The notes beneath the pieces were generated by a model that was not told where the DNA came from, did no database searches, and worked only from the letters and a program-made list of their open reading frames with translations. A stretch of 10,306 nucleotides of DNA from Desulfuromonadaceae bacterium UBA2294. GTDB lineage: Bacteria > Desulfobacterota > Desulfuromonadia > Desulfuromonadales > UBA2294. This document shows positions 1 through 5,681 of the stretch, one piece after another; position 1 is the stretch's first letter; each line of letters starts with the position of its first letter. The stretch is taken from positions 30,297 to 40,602 of the forward strand of contig DDWE01000009.1 in the NCBI GenBank assembly GCA_002345625.1, written 5' to 3'. Made by a program: the position numbers and the translations under genes.

Positions 1-980
1 AGATTTACATTGAAGATCGTTCGCGCGACTTTGGCGGCGGCAAATACGATGTCTATTTTGGTCCGGAAATCCTGCCGCAATCCTCCCCGGGAACGGAGCG
101 TATCGGCCGGATTCTTGATGCTGCGCTTGAAGGCGATATCGAAAGCCAGTACCAGATGGCCCTGCTGTTTCGTGAAGGGAACATGCTTGAAAAATCGGAG
201 GCTTTTGCCTTTTGTCTGGCTTGGCGGGCAGCGGCCAGAGGGCATGTCCGGTCGATGGCCTTCGTCGCCGCCTGCCATTGGTCTGCCTGGGGTGTGCCGC
301 TCAACTATGAGTTAGGCGTTCACTATTATCGTCGCGCCGCCGTTCATCACTACTCTCCAGCAGAGTATATGCTCGGGGTATCCTATTTTTCAGGCAACGG
401 AGTGCCGATCCATGCGGTGAGTGCCCTGCGCTGGCTCGGTCGTGCTGTGCGACGCGGTCATGGTGGTGCGGCTGAATTGATGGGGCGGATCTATTCGGAA
501 GGAAAGTTGACAGCAACCCGGCCGGAGCGTGCCTTCAAGTGGTGGCTGCGTGGTGCCCTGCTGGGAAATCCCAAATCAATGCTGCAGGTTGCCGACTGCT
601 ACTTTTATGCGCGCGGGGTAGAATATGACTACGGGCGTTACCTTCATTGGATCGAAAAACTGGCTCAGACAAATGATGAGACAGGCCTGCGGCGCTGGTC
701 CTATGCCAATGAAACGGTCTATGTCGATTTCGATGAACAGATGCACCTCGGACTGCCATTGACGGAGAACAGCCGGACGCTGTTTCTACGTCGGAGCACC
801 TGGGTGAAGGTAAAGACCCAGGACCAGCTCCCGGTCACGGAGATTATCGCCGATCAGAATCATTATCTGCAAACCAAGGGGATATATGATTCGCACCTTG
901 CTCATTCTTGCAGAGAGGCAATCGGCCGTTTCGGGCGGATGAGAGACTGGGACGAAATCAACAGCGGGTCACTACACTAA
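1..980 (+). CDS. Sel1-like repeat protein, 3' part (5' end outside window)
   Basis: The reading frame is open from the first bases of the window (codons in phase from base 3) to a TAA at 978-980, so this is the C-terminal part of a longer protein. A Met codon at 156 lies inside a repeat and is not a credible start. Visible are about four degenerate Sel1/TPR-like helical repeats of some 36 residues, for example ...PAEYMLGVSYFSGNGV... and ...AAELMGRIYSEGKL..., with the typical AxxLGxxYxxGxGV and AxxWxxxAAxxG spacing. Sel1 repeats are solenoid protein-protein interaction modules. After the repeats comes a roughly 100-residue tail (from ...LAQTNDETG...) that I do not recognise. The partner and role are unknown. 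A terminator follows about 85 bp downstream, so this is probably the last gene of its transcript. Family assignment is fairly sure; function is not assigned. Confidence 0.8.
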   Translation, partial: IYIEDRSRDFGGGKYDVYFGPEILPQSSPGTERIGRILDAALEGDIESQYQMALLFREGNMLEKSEAFAFCLAWRAAARGHVRSMAFVAACHWSAWGVPLNYELGVHYYRRAAVHHYSPAEYMLGVSYFSGNGVPIHAVSALRWLGRAVRRGHGGAAELMGRIYSEGKLTATRPERAFKWWLRGALLGNPKSMLQVADCYFYARGVEYDYGRYLHWIEKLAQTNDETGLRRWSYANETVYVDFDEQMHLGLPLTENSRTLFLRRSTWVKVKTQDQLPVTEIIADQNHYLQTKGIYDSHLAHSCREAIGRFGRMRDWDEINSGSLH

Positions 981-997
981 GCGTGCATCTTTTAATT

Positions 998-1040
998 CGT
1001 ACTTGTGGTCGGCGTACTTGTGGTCGGACTCGACCAAGTA
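998..1040. repeat. 15-bp tandem duplication running into a bulged hairpin
   Basis: The 15-mer CGTACTTGTGGTCGG occurs twice head to tail (998-1012 and 1013-1027). The second copy forms the left arm of an imperfect hairpin: TACTTG (1015-1020), a TG bulge, GTCG (1023-1026), loop GACT, then CGAC (1031-1034) and CAAGTA (1035-1040). This gives a 10-bp stem. A bulged palindrome next to a duplicated arm resembles REP-type extragenic palindromes, but no transposase is present to support this. The segment from 1021 onward is also similar to 1941-1980. Confidence 0.6.
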
Positions 1041-1064
1041 TTCGAAGTTGTTAACTAAATATAT

Positions 1065-1099
1065 AAAGGGGCGCCCTATAGCTTGGGTGCCCCTTTTTT
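1065..1099 (+). terminator. Rho-independent terminator after the Sel1 gene
   Basis: GGGGCGCCC (1068-1076) pairs with GGGTGCCCC (1085-1093) through nine pairs including one G-T wobble. The stem is extended by AAA/TTT, has an 8-nt loop, and is followed by six T residues (1094-1099). This is a canonical intrinsic terminator for plus-strand transcription arriving from the Sel1 gene. Confidence 0.85.
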
Positions 1100-1246
1100 G
1101 TCAGTCTTTTCTGCGGCGATGCTGTGGGCAAAGGTTGAAGATTTGTTTGACGATGAGTTTTAAAATGCGGCTCTTTATGTCCGCTTTCGCGTTTAAATCT
1201 GCACAAGCGCAGCGGCTGTTGACGATATTTTGGCAGGCTGTTTAGC
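1100..1246. other. Intergenic stretch with no recognisable gene
   Basis: The gene-free stretch 981-1333 is 353 bases long. Its left end holds the duplication, hairpin and terminator, and its right end the AT-rich promoter region of the next gene. In 1100-1246 I see no credible coding sequence: the only open frame begins at a TTG (1003) and runs straight through the terminator hairpin. I also see no RNA gene. Confidence 0.5.
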
Positions 1247-1333
1247 GGTTGTATAACCTGTGCATTATTAATTGTGTCGATTTATATAATCTATGTGTTA
1301 TAAAAAAATCAGTTAATAATATAAGGGTTATAT
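1247..1333 (+). promoter_or_regulatory. AT-rich promoter/operator region of mobile mystery protein A
   Basis: A perfect TATAAT -10 hexamer lies at 1285-1290; there is no good -35 hexamer at 16-18 bp spacing. GGTT-GTAT-AACC (1247-1258) is an interrupted palindrome, and its TATAACC half recurs inverted as GGTTATA at 1326-1332, directly before the start codon. These could be operator half-sites for autoregulation by the XRE-family product. The ribosome binding site AAGGG (1323-1327) lies 6 nt before the ATG. The promoter call is moderate; the operator idea is inference. Confidence 0.4.
1274..1302. repeat. Left copy of the two-word repeat GTGTCGATTTA...ATGTGTTATA
   Basis: GTGTCGATTTA (1274-1284) and ATGTGTTATA (1293-1302) are separated by 8 nt. 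Both words recur exactly, in the same order, at 1980-1990 and 2002-2011, separated by 11 nt. The two copies therefore lie before mobile mystery protein A and after the truncated protein B. In this left copy the spacer contributes the TATAAT box, so the repeat overlaps the likely promoter. Confidence 0.6.
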
Positions 1334-1804
1334 ATGCAGCCAAAACATCGCCGCACCATGCGGGACCAGCTCGATAAAACATTTGCTCAACTCAGGAGCC
1401 TCAAAGAACTGCAACCTCCCCTGAAAGGCTGGTTGCGCTCCGTTCGTGAGGCCTTGGGTATGTCCGGCCAGCAGCTGGGCAAACGGCTGGAGGTGAGCCA
1501 GCCGCGTATCGTGCAGATGGAGAAGGACGAGCTTTCAGGTGCCCTGACTCTAAAGAGCGTGCGTCAAGCCGCTGAAGCAATGGATTGCGTTTTTGTCTAT
1601 GCTGTCGTTCCACGTGTCAGCCTGGAAGAGACCATCCGGCAGCAAGCGCGGATTGTTGCAGCAAAACGTCTTTCCCGAACAGCACATACCATGCTCCTGG
1701 AAGATCAGACCGTGTCGATTGATGAGCAAAGAAAAATGCTCGAAGACAAAATGGAAGATCTGGTTCGCAACCTTCCCCGCGATTTATGGTCTGATAAAGT
1801 ATGA
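1334..1804 (+). CDS. Mobile mystery protein A (XRE-type helix-turn-helix protein)
   Basis: This 156-residue protein matches the mobile mystery protein A family (TIGR02612) from memory along its whole length: an N-terminal DQLDKTFAQL segment, PPLKGWLRSVREALGMSGQQ, a Cro/C1-type helix-turn-helix at about residues 34-88 (recognition region RLEVSQPRIVQMEKDEL), then VFVYAVVPRVSLEE and a basic helical tail containing RTAHTMLLEDQ. In this family A is encoded directly upstream of a Fic-domain protein B, and the pair occurs sporadically in unrelated genomes, which gave it its name. A is probably the DNA-binding, regulatory or antitoxin-like partner; that role is inferred from gene order. AAGGG lies 6 nt upstream of the ATG. 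The last codons overlap the start of protein B by ATGA. The gene is intact although its partner is broken. Confidence 0.9.
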   Translation: MQPKHRRTMRDQLDKTFAQLRSLKELQPPLKGWLRSVREALGMSGQQLGKRLEVSQPRIVQMEKDELSGALTLKSVRQAAEAMDCVFVYAVVPRVSLEETIRQQARIVAAKRLSRTAHTMLLEDQTVSIDEQRKMLEDKMEDLVRNLPRDLWSDKV

Positions 1805-1974
1805 ACTTTGATTGCCCCGAAGGGGCCACCCCGATCGATCCTGATGAGGCTCAGGGGCTCTTGTTGCCTCATATTCGCACCAGAGCTGAACTTGATCGCT
1901 GGGAGCAGGAGAACATCTCCGAAGCAGAGATGGGCTCACGGGGTCGGACCAGATCAAGTGTTCGAAATAATTAA
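1801..1974 (+). pseudogene. Truncated mobile mystery protein B (Fic-domain remnant)
   Basis: The ATG at 1801 overlaps the stop of protein A (ATGA). The frame reads MNFDCPEGATPIDPDEAQGL, then ...LLPHIRTRAELDRWEQENISEAE. This is the N-terminus of mobile mystery protein B (TIGR02613), including its GATP-DPDEA and LxxWEQ-NI-EAE signatures. Family resemblance stops at residue 43 (codon 1927-1929); 14 unrelated residues follow to a TAA at 1972-1974. Intact members are around 200 residues and carry the Fic motif HPFxxGNGR, which catalyses AMP transfer or related modification. Nothing resembling it occurs downstream before the next gene. The break coincides with the start of repeat-like sequence (from about 1930-1941), so an insertion/deletion event at that repeat is the likely cause. 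The product, if made, would be a catalytically dead 57-residue peptide. Confidence 0.85.
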
Positions 1975-2011
1975 ACAAAGTGTCGATTTAACCCCTTGGA
2001 GATGTGTTATA
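1941..2011. repeat. Right copy of repeat flanking the mobile mystery remnant
   Basis: Bases 1941-1980 match 1021-1060 at 29 of 40 ungapped positions, including GGTCGGAC, CAAGT and TTCGAA. Contiguous with this, 1980-2011 carries the same GTGTCGATTTA and ATGTGTTATA words seen at 1274-1302. In the right copy the two modules are adjacent; on the left they are split by about 210 bp containing the terminator. It replaces the missing body of the Fic gene. This could be a solo end or scar of a small transposable or REP-like element; no transposase is visible. Confidence 0.55.
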
Positions 2012-2125
2012 GGCCGTTTTTTAGGGGGATAAAAACTAGTTTATAATTGAGCCTGACCAGGTTATCGTCACTTTTGTCAAACTGAACAATAACTAAATCG
2101 GACCATTTCACTTCGAAGGCAGCAC

Positions 2126-3139
2126 ATGGAAAAGATCTATCGAAACGACCCCTGCCCCTGCGGTAGCGGGCTAAAGTACAAGAAATGCTGTTTAGGTAAA
2201 GATACTTTAGCAGCGGCAACGCCTGCACTGCCGGGAAGTTTTGCCGGTGAACTGCAGGAGTTGGTGGCCGGACGCAATTTCGGCTCGCTGAAGGAAGCGA
2301 ATGCCTATGTTGGCTGGCAGATAGCGCAGAGGAATCGTCAGGGGCGGGAAGAGTTCGAGGGACTGTCGTCGGAGCAGTTGGGCAAGATTCTCTATGCGCC
2401 CTTTGACTCCCCCCAATTGGTCACGTTCCCTGTGATTCTGGAAATAGAGCCTGTTGCTCCCGTTATGCAGCTGTTTGATCATTTGATATCCGCTATCGGG
2501 CCTGAGGGGCTCAAGCCGACGGCTACGGGCAATTTGCCGAGAAAACTCTGCCGCGATATTGCGCGGGCATTTCATGGCGAGGAGGGATATCTGGAGGTTA
2601 CGAAATTTGGCGGGATCAACACCGAGCCCGATTTTCCCGAACTGCACGTGACGCGCGTGGTGGCGGAACTGGCGGGGCTTATTCGAAAGTATCGCGGCAA
2701 GTTTATTCTCGGAAAAAAGTGTGGCATTCTGCGGGACACTGCGGGGAATCGAGCGCTCTATCCTGCTCTGCTAGAGGCTTTTATCTGTAAGTATGAGTGG
2801 GGCTATATCGATCGCTACCCTGATTTCCCATTCATTCAATCCTCTTTTCTTTTTTCGCTGTTTCTGCTCATCCGCCATGGTGAACGGCAACAGATCGACT
2901 CATTCTATAGTGAGCGCTTCATCAAGGCATTTCCGATGTTGTTGCAAGGTGTTCGCACAAGTGAATACTGGACGCCGGAGAAGTTTATCGGTAACTGCTA
3001 TTCGCTCCGGGTGCTGCAGCGTTTTGCCGAATTCTTCGGTTTGGTGGAGATTGAACGGATCGGCAGCCGATTTCTGCCGGATGAGATCAGGATCAGAAAA
3101 CGCCCGCTACTCGACGCAGTCGTCACGTTTCATTGTTGA
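2126..3139 (+). CDS. SEC-C motif zinc-binding protein of unknown function
   Basis: This is a 337-residue protein. The start ATG is supported by GAAGG (2115-2119), 6 nt upstream. The N-terminus NDPCPCGSGLKYKKCC (residues 7-22) is a SEC-C zinc motif with Cys10, Cys12, Cys21 and Cys22, as at the C-terminus of SecA, where it binds zinc and SecB/ribosomes. Here it is N-terminal and fused to about 310 residues without a domain I can name with confidence. The later part has a conserved-looking pattern (residues about 200-310: GILRDTAGNRALYPALLEAF, then ...YIDRYPDFPFIQSSFLFSLF..., then ...SLRVLQRFAEFFGLVEIER). I have the impression of similar tails in other SEC-C hypothetical proteins, possibly relatives of plasmid pRiA4b ORF-3-like proteins, but this is weak. 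No signal peptide is seen; one hydrophobic patch near residue 240 looks like protein core. Probably cytosolic and monocistronic. Confidence 0.8.
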   Translation: MEKIYRNDPCPCGSGLKYKKCCLGKDTLAAATPALPGSFAGELQELVAGRNFGSLKEANAYVGWQIAQRNRQGREEFEGLSSEQLGKILYAPFDSPQLVTFPVILEIEPVAPVMQLFDHLISAIGPEGLKPTATGNLPRKLCRDIARAFHGEEGYLEVTKFGGINTEPDFPELHVTRVVAELAGLIRKYRGKFILGKKCGILRDTAGNRALYPALLEAFICKYEWGYIDRYPDFPFIQSSFLFSLFLLIRHGERQQIDSFYSERFIKAFPMLLQGVRTSEYWTPEKFIGNCYSLRVLQRFAEFFGLVEIERIGSRFLPDEIRIRKRPLLDAVVTFHC

Positions 3140-3280
3140 TTGGAATTCCGCGGCCGCCTGACTTTCGTTTAGGGGACGTGCTTTACCATAAATTGAACTG
3201 ACATTGAACGGGTGGCCCATTACATTCACCGGCCATCCTCCTCAAACCCTCCTCGATTTATCTCTCTCCCGCTCCACCCA

Positions 3281-4258
3281 TCAAGGAATCAGCACCGTCG
3301 AGCCAGTGGTCTTGCGCGCTTCAAGGTCGCGATGCGCCTGGCCGGTTTCGCGCAGCGGGTAGTGCTGGTTGACTTCGATCTTCACCGCCCCGGAACCGAC
3401 GACCTCAAACAGCTCCGCCGCCGTTGCCAGCAGATCGGCGCGTTTGGCGGTGTAGACCATCAGCGACGGTCTGGTGAGAAACAGCGAACCCTTGGCTGCC
3501 AGCAGGCCGGGGTTGAAGCTCTCCACCGCACCGGACGACTGGCCGAAGCTGACCAGCATCCCCATCGGCTGCAGACAGTCGAGGGACTTCAAAAAAGTCT
3601 CCTTGCCGATGGAGTCGTAGACCACGGCGACCCCGGCGCCAGCGGTGATCTCGCTCACCCGGGCGACAAAGTCTTCCTCCCGGTACAAAATCGGGTGGTG
3701 GCAGCCGTGCGCCTTGGCCAGTTCCGCTTTCTCCTTGCTGCCGACGGTGCCGATGACCGTGGCGCCGAGGTGATTGGCCCATTGACAGGCGATGAGGCCG
3801 ACGCCGCCGGCGGCGGCATGGATCAGCACCGTGTCGCCTTTTTGGACCCGGTAGGTGCGCCGCAGCAGGTATTGGGCGGTCATCCCCTGCAACATCATCC
3901 CGGCCGCCTGCCGATCGCTGATGGCGTCGGGGAGTTTGACCAGGCGGTGAGCCGGAATCAGGCGTTCCTCAGCGTAGGCGCCGGGCGGGCCGCCGGCGTA
4001 GGCGACCCGGTCGCCTTGGGCCAGGTCCTTGACCCCGTCGCCGAGTGCTATAACAACCCCGGCACCTTCCATTCCAAGAGTCGCCGGCAGGGCGGCGAGC
4101 GGATAAAGACCGGTGCGGTGATAAACGTCGATAAAGTTCAGACCGATGGCGCTGTGGCGCAGGTGGACTTCGCCGGGGCCGGGGGGGGCGACGGCGACCT
4201 CTTCCCAGCGCAGGTTATCGGCGGTCCCGTATTGATGAATGCGGATTGCTTTGCTCAT
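3281..4258 (-). CDS. NADPH:quinone reductase-like MDR oxidoreductase (zinc-free)
   Basis: A 325-residue protein of the medium-chain dehydrogenase/reductase superfamily, quinone oxidoreductase branch, about the size of E. coli QorA. It probably reduces quinones or activated enones with NADPH in the cytosol. Visible marks are NFIDVYHRTGLYP (residues 41-53), typical of QOR, GMEGAGVV (62-69), and the Rossmann nucleotide loop AAAGGVG (148-154), followed by GATVIGTVGSKEK. The cysteine/histidine pattern of the zinc alcohol dehydrogenases is absent, as expected for QOR. I chose the start MSKAIRIHQYG because AAGGAAGG (4266-4273) lies 7 nt upstream. An in-frame ATG at 4354 would add 32 non-conserved residues. 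The gene converges on the SEC-C gene and diverges from the TRAP operon. No terminator was recognised in 3140-3280. The physiological substrate is unknown. Confidence 0.9.
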   Translation of the reverse strand: MSKAIRIHQYGTADNLRWEEVAVAPPGPGEVHLRHSAIGLNFIDVYHRTGLYPLAALPATLGMEGAGVVIALGDGVKDLAQGDRVAYAGGPPGAYAEERLIPAHRLVKLPDAISDRQAAGMMLQGMTAQYLLRRTYRVQKGDTVLIHAAAGGVGLIACQWANHLGATVIGTVGSKEKAELAKAHGCHHPILYREEDFVARVSEITAGAGVAVVYDSIGKETFLKSLDCLQPMGMLVSFGQSSGAVESFNPGLLAAKGSLFLTRPSLMVYTAKRADLLATAAELFEVVGSGAVKIEVNQHYPLRETGQAHRDLEARKTTGSTVLIP

Positions 4259-4292
4259 TTTGACACCTTCCTTTTCGGGATGTTTCTCCACA

Positions 4293-4320
4293 ACGTTATC
4301 AGTCTGCCGGCGTGCGTCAA
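4293..4320 (-). promoter_or_regulatory. Weak promoter candidate for the quinone reductase gene
   Basis: On the minus strand TTGACG (4315-4320) is followed after 16 bp by TAACGT (4293-4298). The -35 is close to consensus and the -10 is poor. The position, about 35-60 bp upstream of the start codon, is suitable. No other candidate was clearly better. Confidence 0.25.
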
Positions 4321-4358
4321 GCGCAGGTTCTGGAGCAGATCGCACTGGAAACATTGTT

Positions 4359-4380
4359 TGATGTCCATTGACAAGGCCAC
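4359..4380. promoter_or_regulatory. Operator candidate 1 (palindromic TGTCCATTGACA)
   Basis: TGTC-CATT-GACA (4362-4373) is a perfect 4+4 bp inverted repeat. The surrounding 22 bp recur at 4429-4450 with three differences. The right half overlaps a consensus -35 hexamer TTGACA (4368-4373), so a regulator bound here could block or position RNA polymerase for the TRAP operon. A GntR- or TetR-type repressor would fit the geometry, but none is encoded in the window. Confidence 0.5.
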
Positions 4381-4396
4381 TTTTTCACGCAATAGT
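4368..4396 (+). promoter_or_regulatory. Sigma-70-type promoter candidate for the TRAP operon
   Basis: A perfect TTGACA (4368-4373) is followed after exactly 17 bp by AATAGT (4391-4396), which matches four of six positions of the -10 consensus. Transcription would begin near 4403 and give a leader of about 90 nt that contains the second palindrome. The second TTGACA (4438-4443) has only TTCAAC at 17 bp and is a poorer promoter. Confidence 0.4.
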
Positions 4397-4428
4397 TTTG
4401 ATCTGTGGTTGTTCTTTCGGGCAGTTAG

Positions 4429-4450
4429 TGGTGTCCATTGACACGGTCAC
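4429..4450. promoter_or_regulatory. Operator candidate 2 (palindromic GTGTCCATTGACAC)
   Basis: GTGTC-CATT-GACAC (4431-4444) is a perfect 5+5 bp inverted repeat around the same CATT centre as the site at 4362-4373, 70 bp away. It sits 50 bp before the start codon of the TRAP solute receptor and downstream of the candidate promoter, a position typical of roadblock or looping repression. Confidence 0.5.
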
Positions 4451-4493
4451 CAAGTGGTTTTTCAACCGATACACCTGAAAAGGAGGACAGAGG

Positions 4494-5609
4494 ATGAAAA
4501 GAGAGTGGCTCAAATCGTTCATCGTCGGGTTGCTGGCTGGTGGTCTGCTGTTAGGCCTGGCGGCTTGTAGCGAGCAGAAAACGACCAAAACCGAAACTCA
4601 GCAGGCCCCCAAGAAGGTGATTGAATGGAAACTGGCCCAGACCTGGGGGACCGGTTTCCCGATTTTTGGTGACGCGGTCGAAAAGGCAGCGGCCATGGTC
4701 AACGAAATGTCGAACGGCGAGATGGTGATTCGCATCGACACCGCCAACAAACATAAATCACCCTTTGGCATCCTTGACATGGTCAAGGAAGGCCAGTATG
4801 AAATGGGTCATTCGGCCTCTTACTACTGGAAGGGCAAGGACATCAGCACCATGCCGTTCACCACCATGCCGTTCGGTATGATTGCGCCGGAGCAATACGC
4901 CTGGTTCTACTACGGCGGCGGTATGGAGTTGATGAAGAAGGTTTATGAGCCGCATGGCGTCTACGCCTTCCCCGGCGGCAACACCAGCAATCAGATGGGC
5001 GGCTGGTTCCGCAAGGAGATCAAGACCCTGAAGGATCTCGAGGGCCTGAAAATGCGCATTCCGGGTTTTGCCGGTGAGGTCCTGTCCAAGCTCGGCGTCG
5101 TTGTCACCAATATCGCCCCGGGCGAACTCTACACGGCGCTCGACCGCGGCACCATCGACGCCCTGGAGTGGGTCGGGCCGTCTCTCGATTTGAATATGGG
5201 TTTCCAGAAGATCGCCCCTTACTACTACACCGGCTGGCATGAGCCGGCGACCGAGCTGCAGTTTATGGTCAACAAGGCCAAGTTTGACTCTCTGCCGCCG
5301 CATCTGCAGAAGATTTTGACCGTGGCCATGGAGTTCGCCGCCTACGATATGTACGCGCGCTCCTATCATGAAAGCGCCGTCGGTCTGGCCTCCATCGACA
5401 AGGAGTTCCCGGAGGTGAAGATCCGCACCTTCTCAGCGCCGATCATCAAGGCGATGAAAAAGGCCAATGACGAACTGATTGCCGAGTATTCGGCCAAGGA
5501 TCCGCAGTTCAAGGCCATCATGGAATCTCAAGAGGCGTACATGAAGATGTCTCGCCGCTGGACGGAAATCTCCGATTATGCTTATCTAAAGGACAATCTG
5601 GAGAAATAG
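4494..5609 (+). CDS. TRAP transporter solute-binding lipoprotein (DctP family, TakP/FcbT1-like)
   Basis: A 371-residue extracytoplasmic receptor that captures a carboxylate substrate and delivers it to the two permeases encoded downstream. It starts with a lipoprotein signal peptide: basic MKREWLK, a hydrophobic stretch, and lipobox LAAC with Cys25 as the lipidation site, so the protein is anchored to a membrane rather than free in the periplasm. AGGAGG (4481-4486) is 7 nt before the ATG. Subgroup marks are GGNTSNQMGGWFRKEI (161-176), the DctP arginine in LKMRIPG (Arg188), DALEWVGP (222-229) and YYTGWHEPATELQ (244-256). In TakP and its lactate-binding relatives the corresponding Arg, Trp and Glu region contacts the 2-oxo- or hydroxy-acid carboxylate. 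Pyruvate/2-oxoacids or lactate are therefore plausible ligands, but specificity cannot be read reliably from sequence. First gene of a three-gene operon. Confidence 0.93.
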   Translation: MKREWLKSFIVGLLAGGLLLGLAACSEQKTTKTETQQAPKKVIEWKLAQTWGTGFPIFGDAVEKAAAMVNEMSNGEMVIRIDTANKHKSPFGILDMVKEGQYEMGHSASYYWKGKDISTMPFTTMPFGMIAPEQYAWFYYGGGMELMKKVYEPHGVYAFPGGNTSNQMGGWFRKEIKTLKDLEGLKMRIPGFAGEVLSKLGVVVTNIAPGELYTALDRGTIDALEWVGPSLDLNMGFQKIAPYYYTGWHEPATELQFMVNKAKFDSLPPHLQKILTVAMEFAAYDMYARSYHESAVGLASIDKEFPEVKIRTFSAPIIKAMKKANDELIAEYSAKDPQFKAIMESQEAYMKMSRRWTEISDYAYLKDNLEK

Positions 5610-5623
5610 GTTTTGGTTTTGCC

Positions 5624-5657
5624 ACCGTCCCGGGCTCTTTGCAGGGTCCGGGACGGT
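5624..5657 (+). promoter_or_regulatory. Strong intercistronic hairpin between receptor and permease genes
   Basis: CCGTCCCGG (5625-5633) pairs perfectly with CCGGGACGG (5648-5656). The stem extends outward by one A-T pair (5624/5657) and inward by GCTCT/AGGGT with two wobbles, giving about 15 bp closed by a TTGC loop. Only TTTA follows, so it is a poor terminator but a good mRNA stabiliser or attenuator. In binding-protein-dependent transport operons such hairpins keep receptor mRNA in excess over permease mRNA; that function here is inference. Confidence 0.6.
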
Positions 5658-5681
5658 TTACCCTGGAAAGTTTGCGCACTT

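Noticed and set aside
1003..1245. An 80-codon frame starting at TTG in the spacer before mobile mystery protein A
   Set aside because: It begins inside the tandem duplication and reads through the terminator hairpin. It has no ribosome binding site and no family resemblance.
4259..4354. N-terminal extension of the quinone reductase to the ATG at 4354
   Set aside because: The 32 extra residues do not belong to the family and would run through the strong ribosome binding site serving the ATG at 4258.
4346..4362. Possible sigma-54 promoter (TGGAAAC...TTTG) before the TRAP operon, as known for dct genes
   Set aside because: The -12 GC dinucleotide is absent and the -24 box is poor, whereas a TTGACA-based promoter lies just downstream.
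3212..4441. A 409-codon open frame on the plus strand, opposite the quinone reductase gene
   Set aside because: It is antisense to a clear MDR family protein, has no recognisable domain and lacks a good ribosome binding site. Long antisense frames are common opposite GC-rich genes.
4758..5369. A 203-codon minus-strand frame opposite the TRAP receptor
   Set aside because: It is a shadow of the DctP gene with no start signal and no domain.
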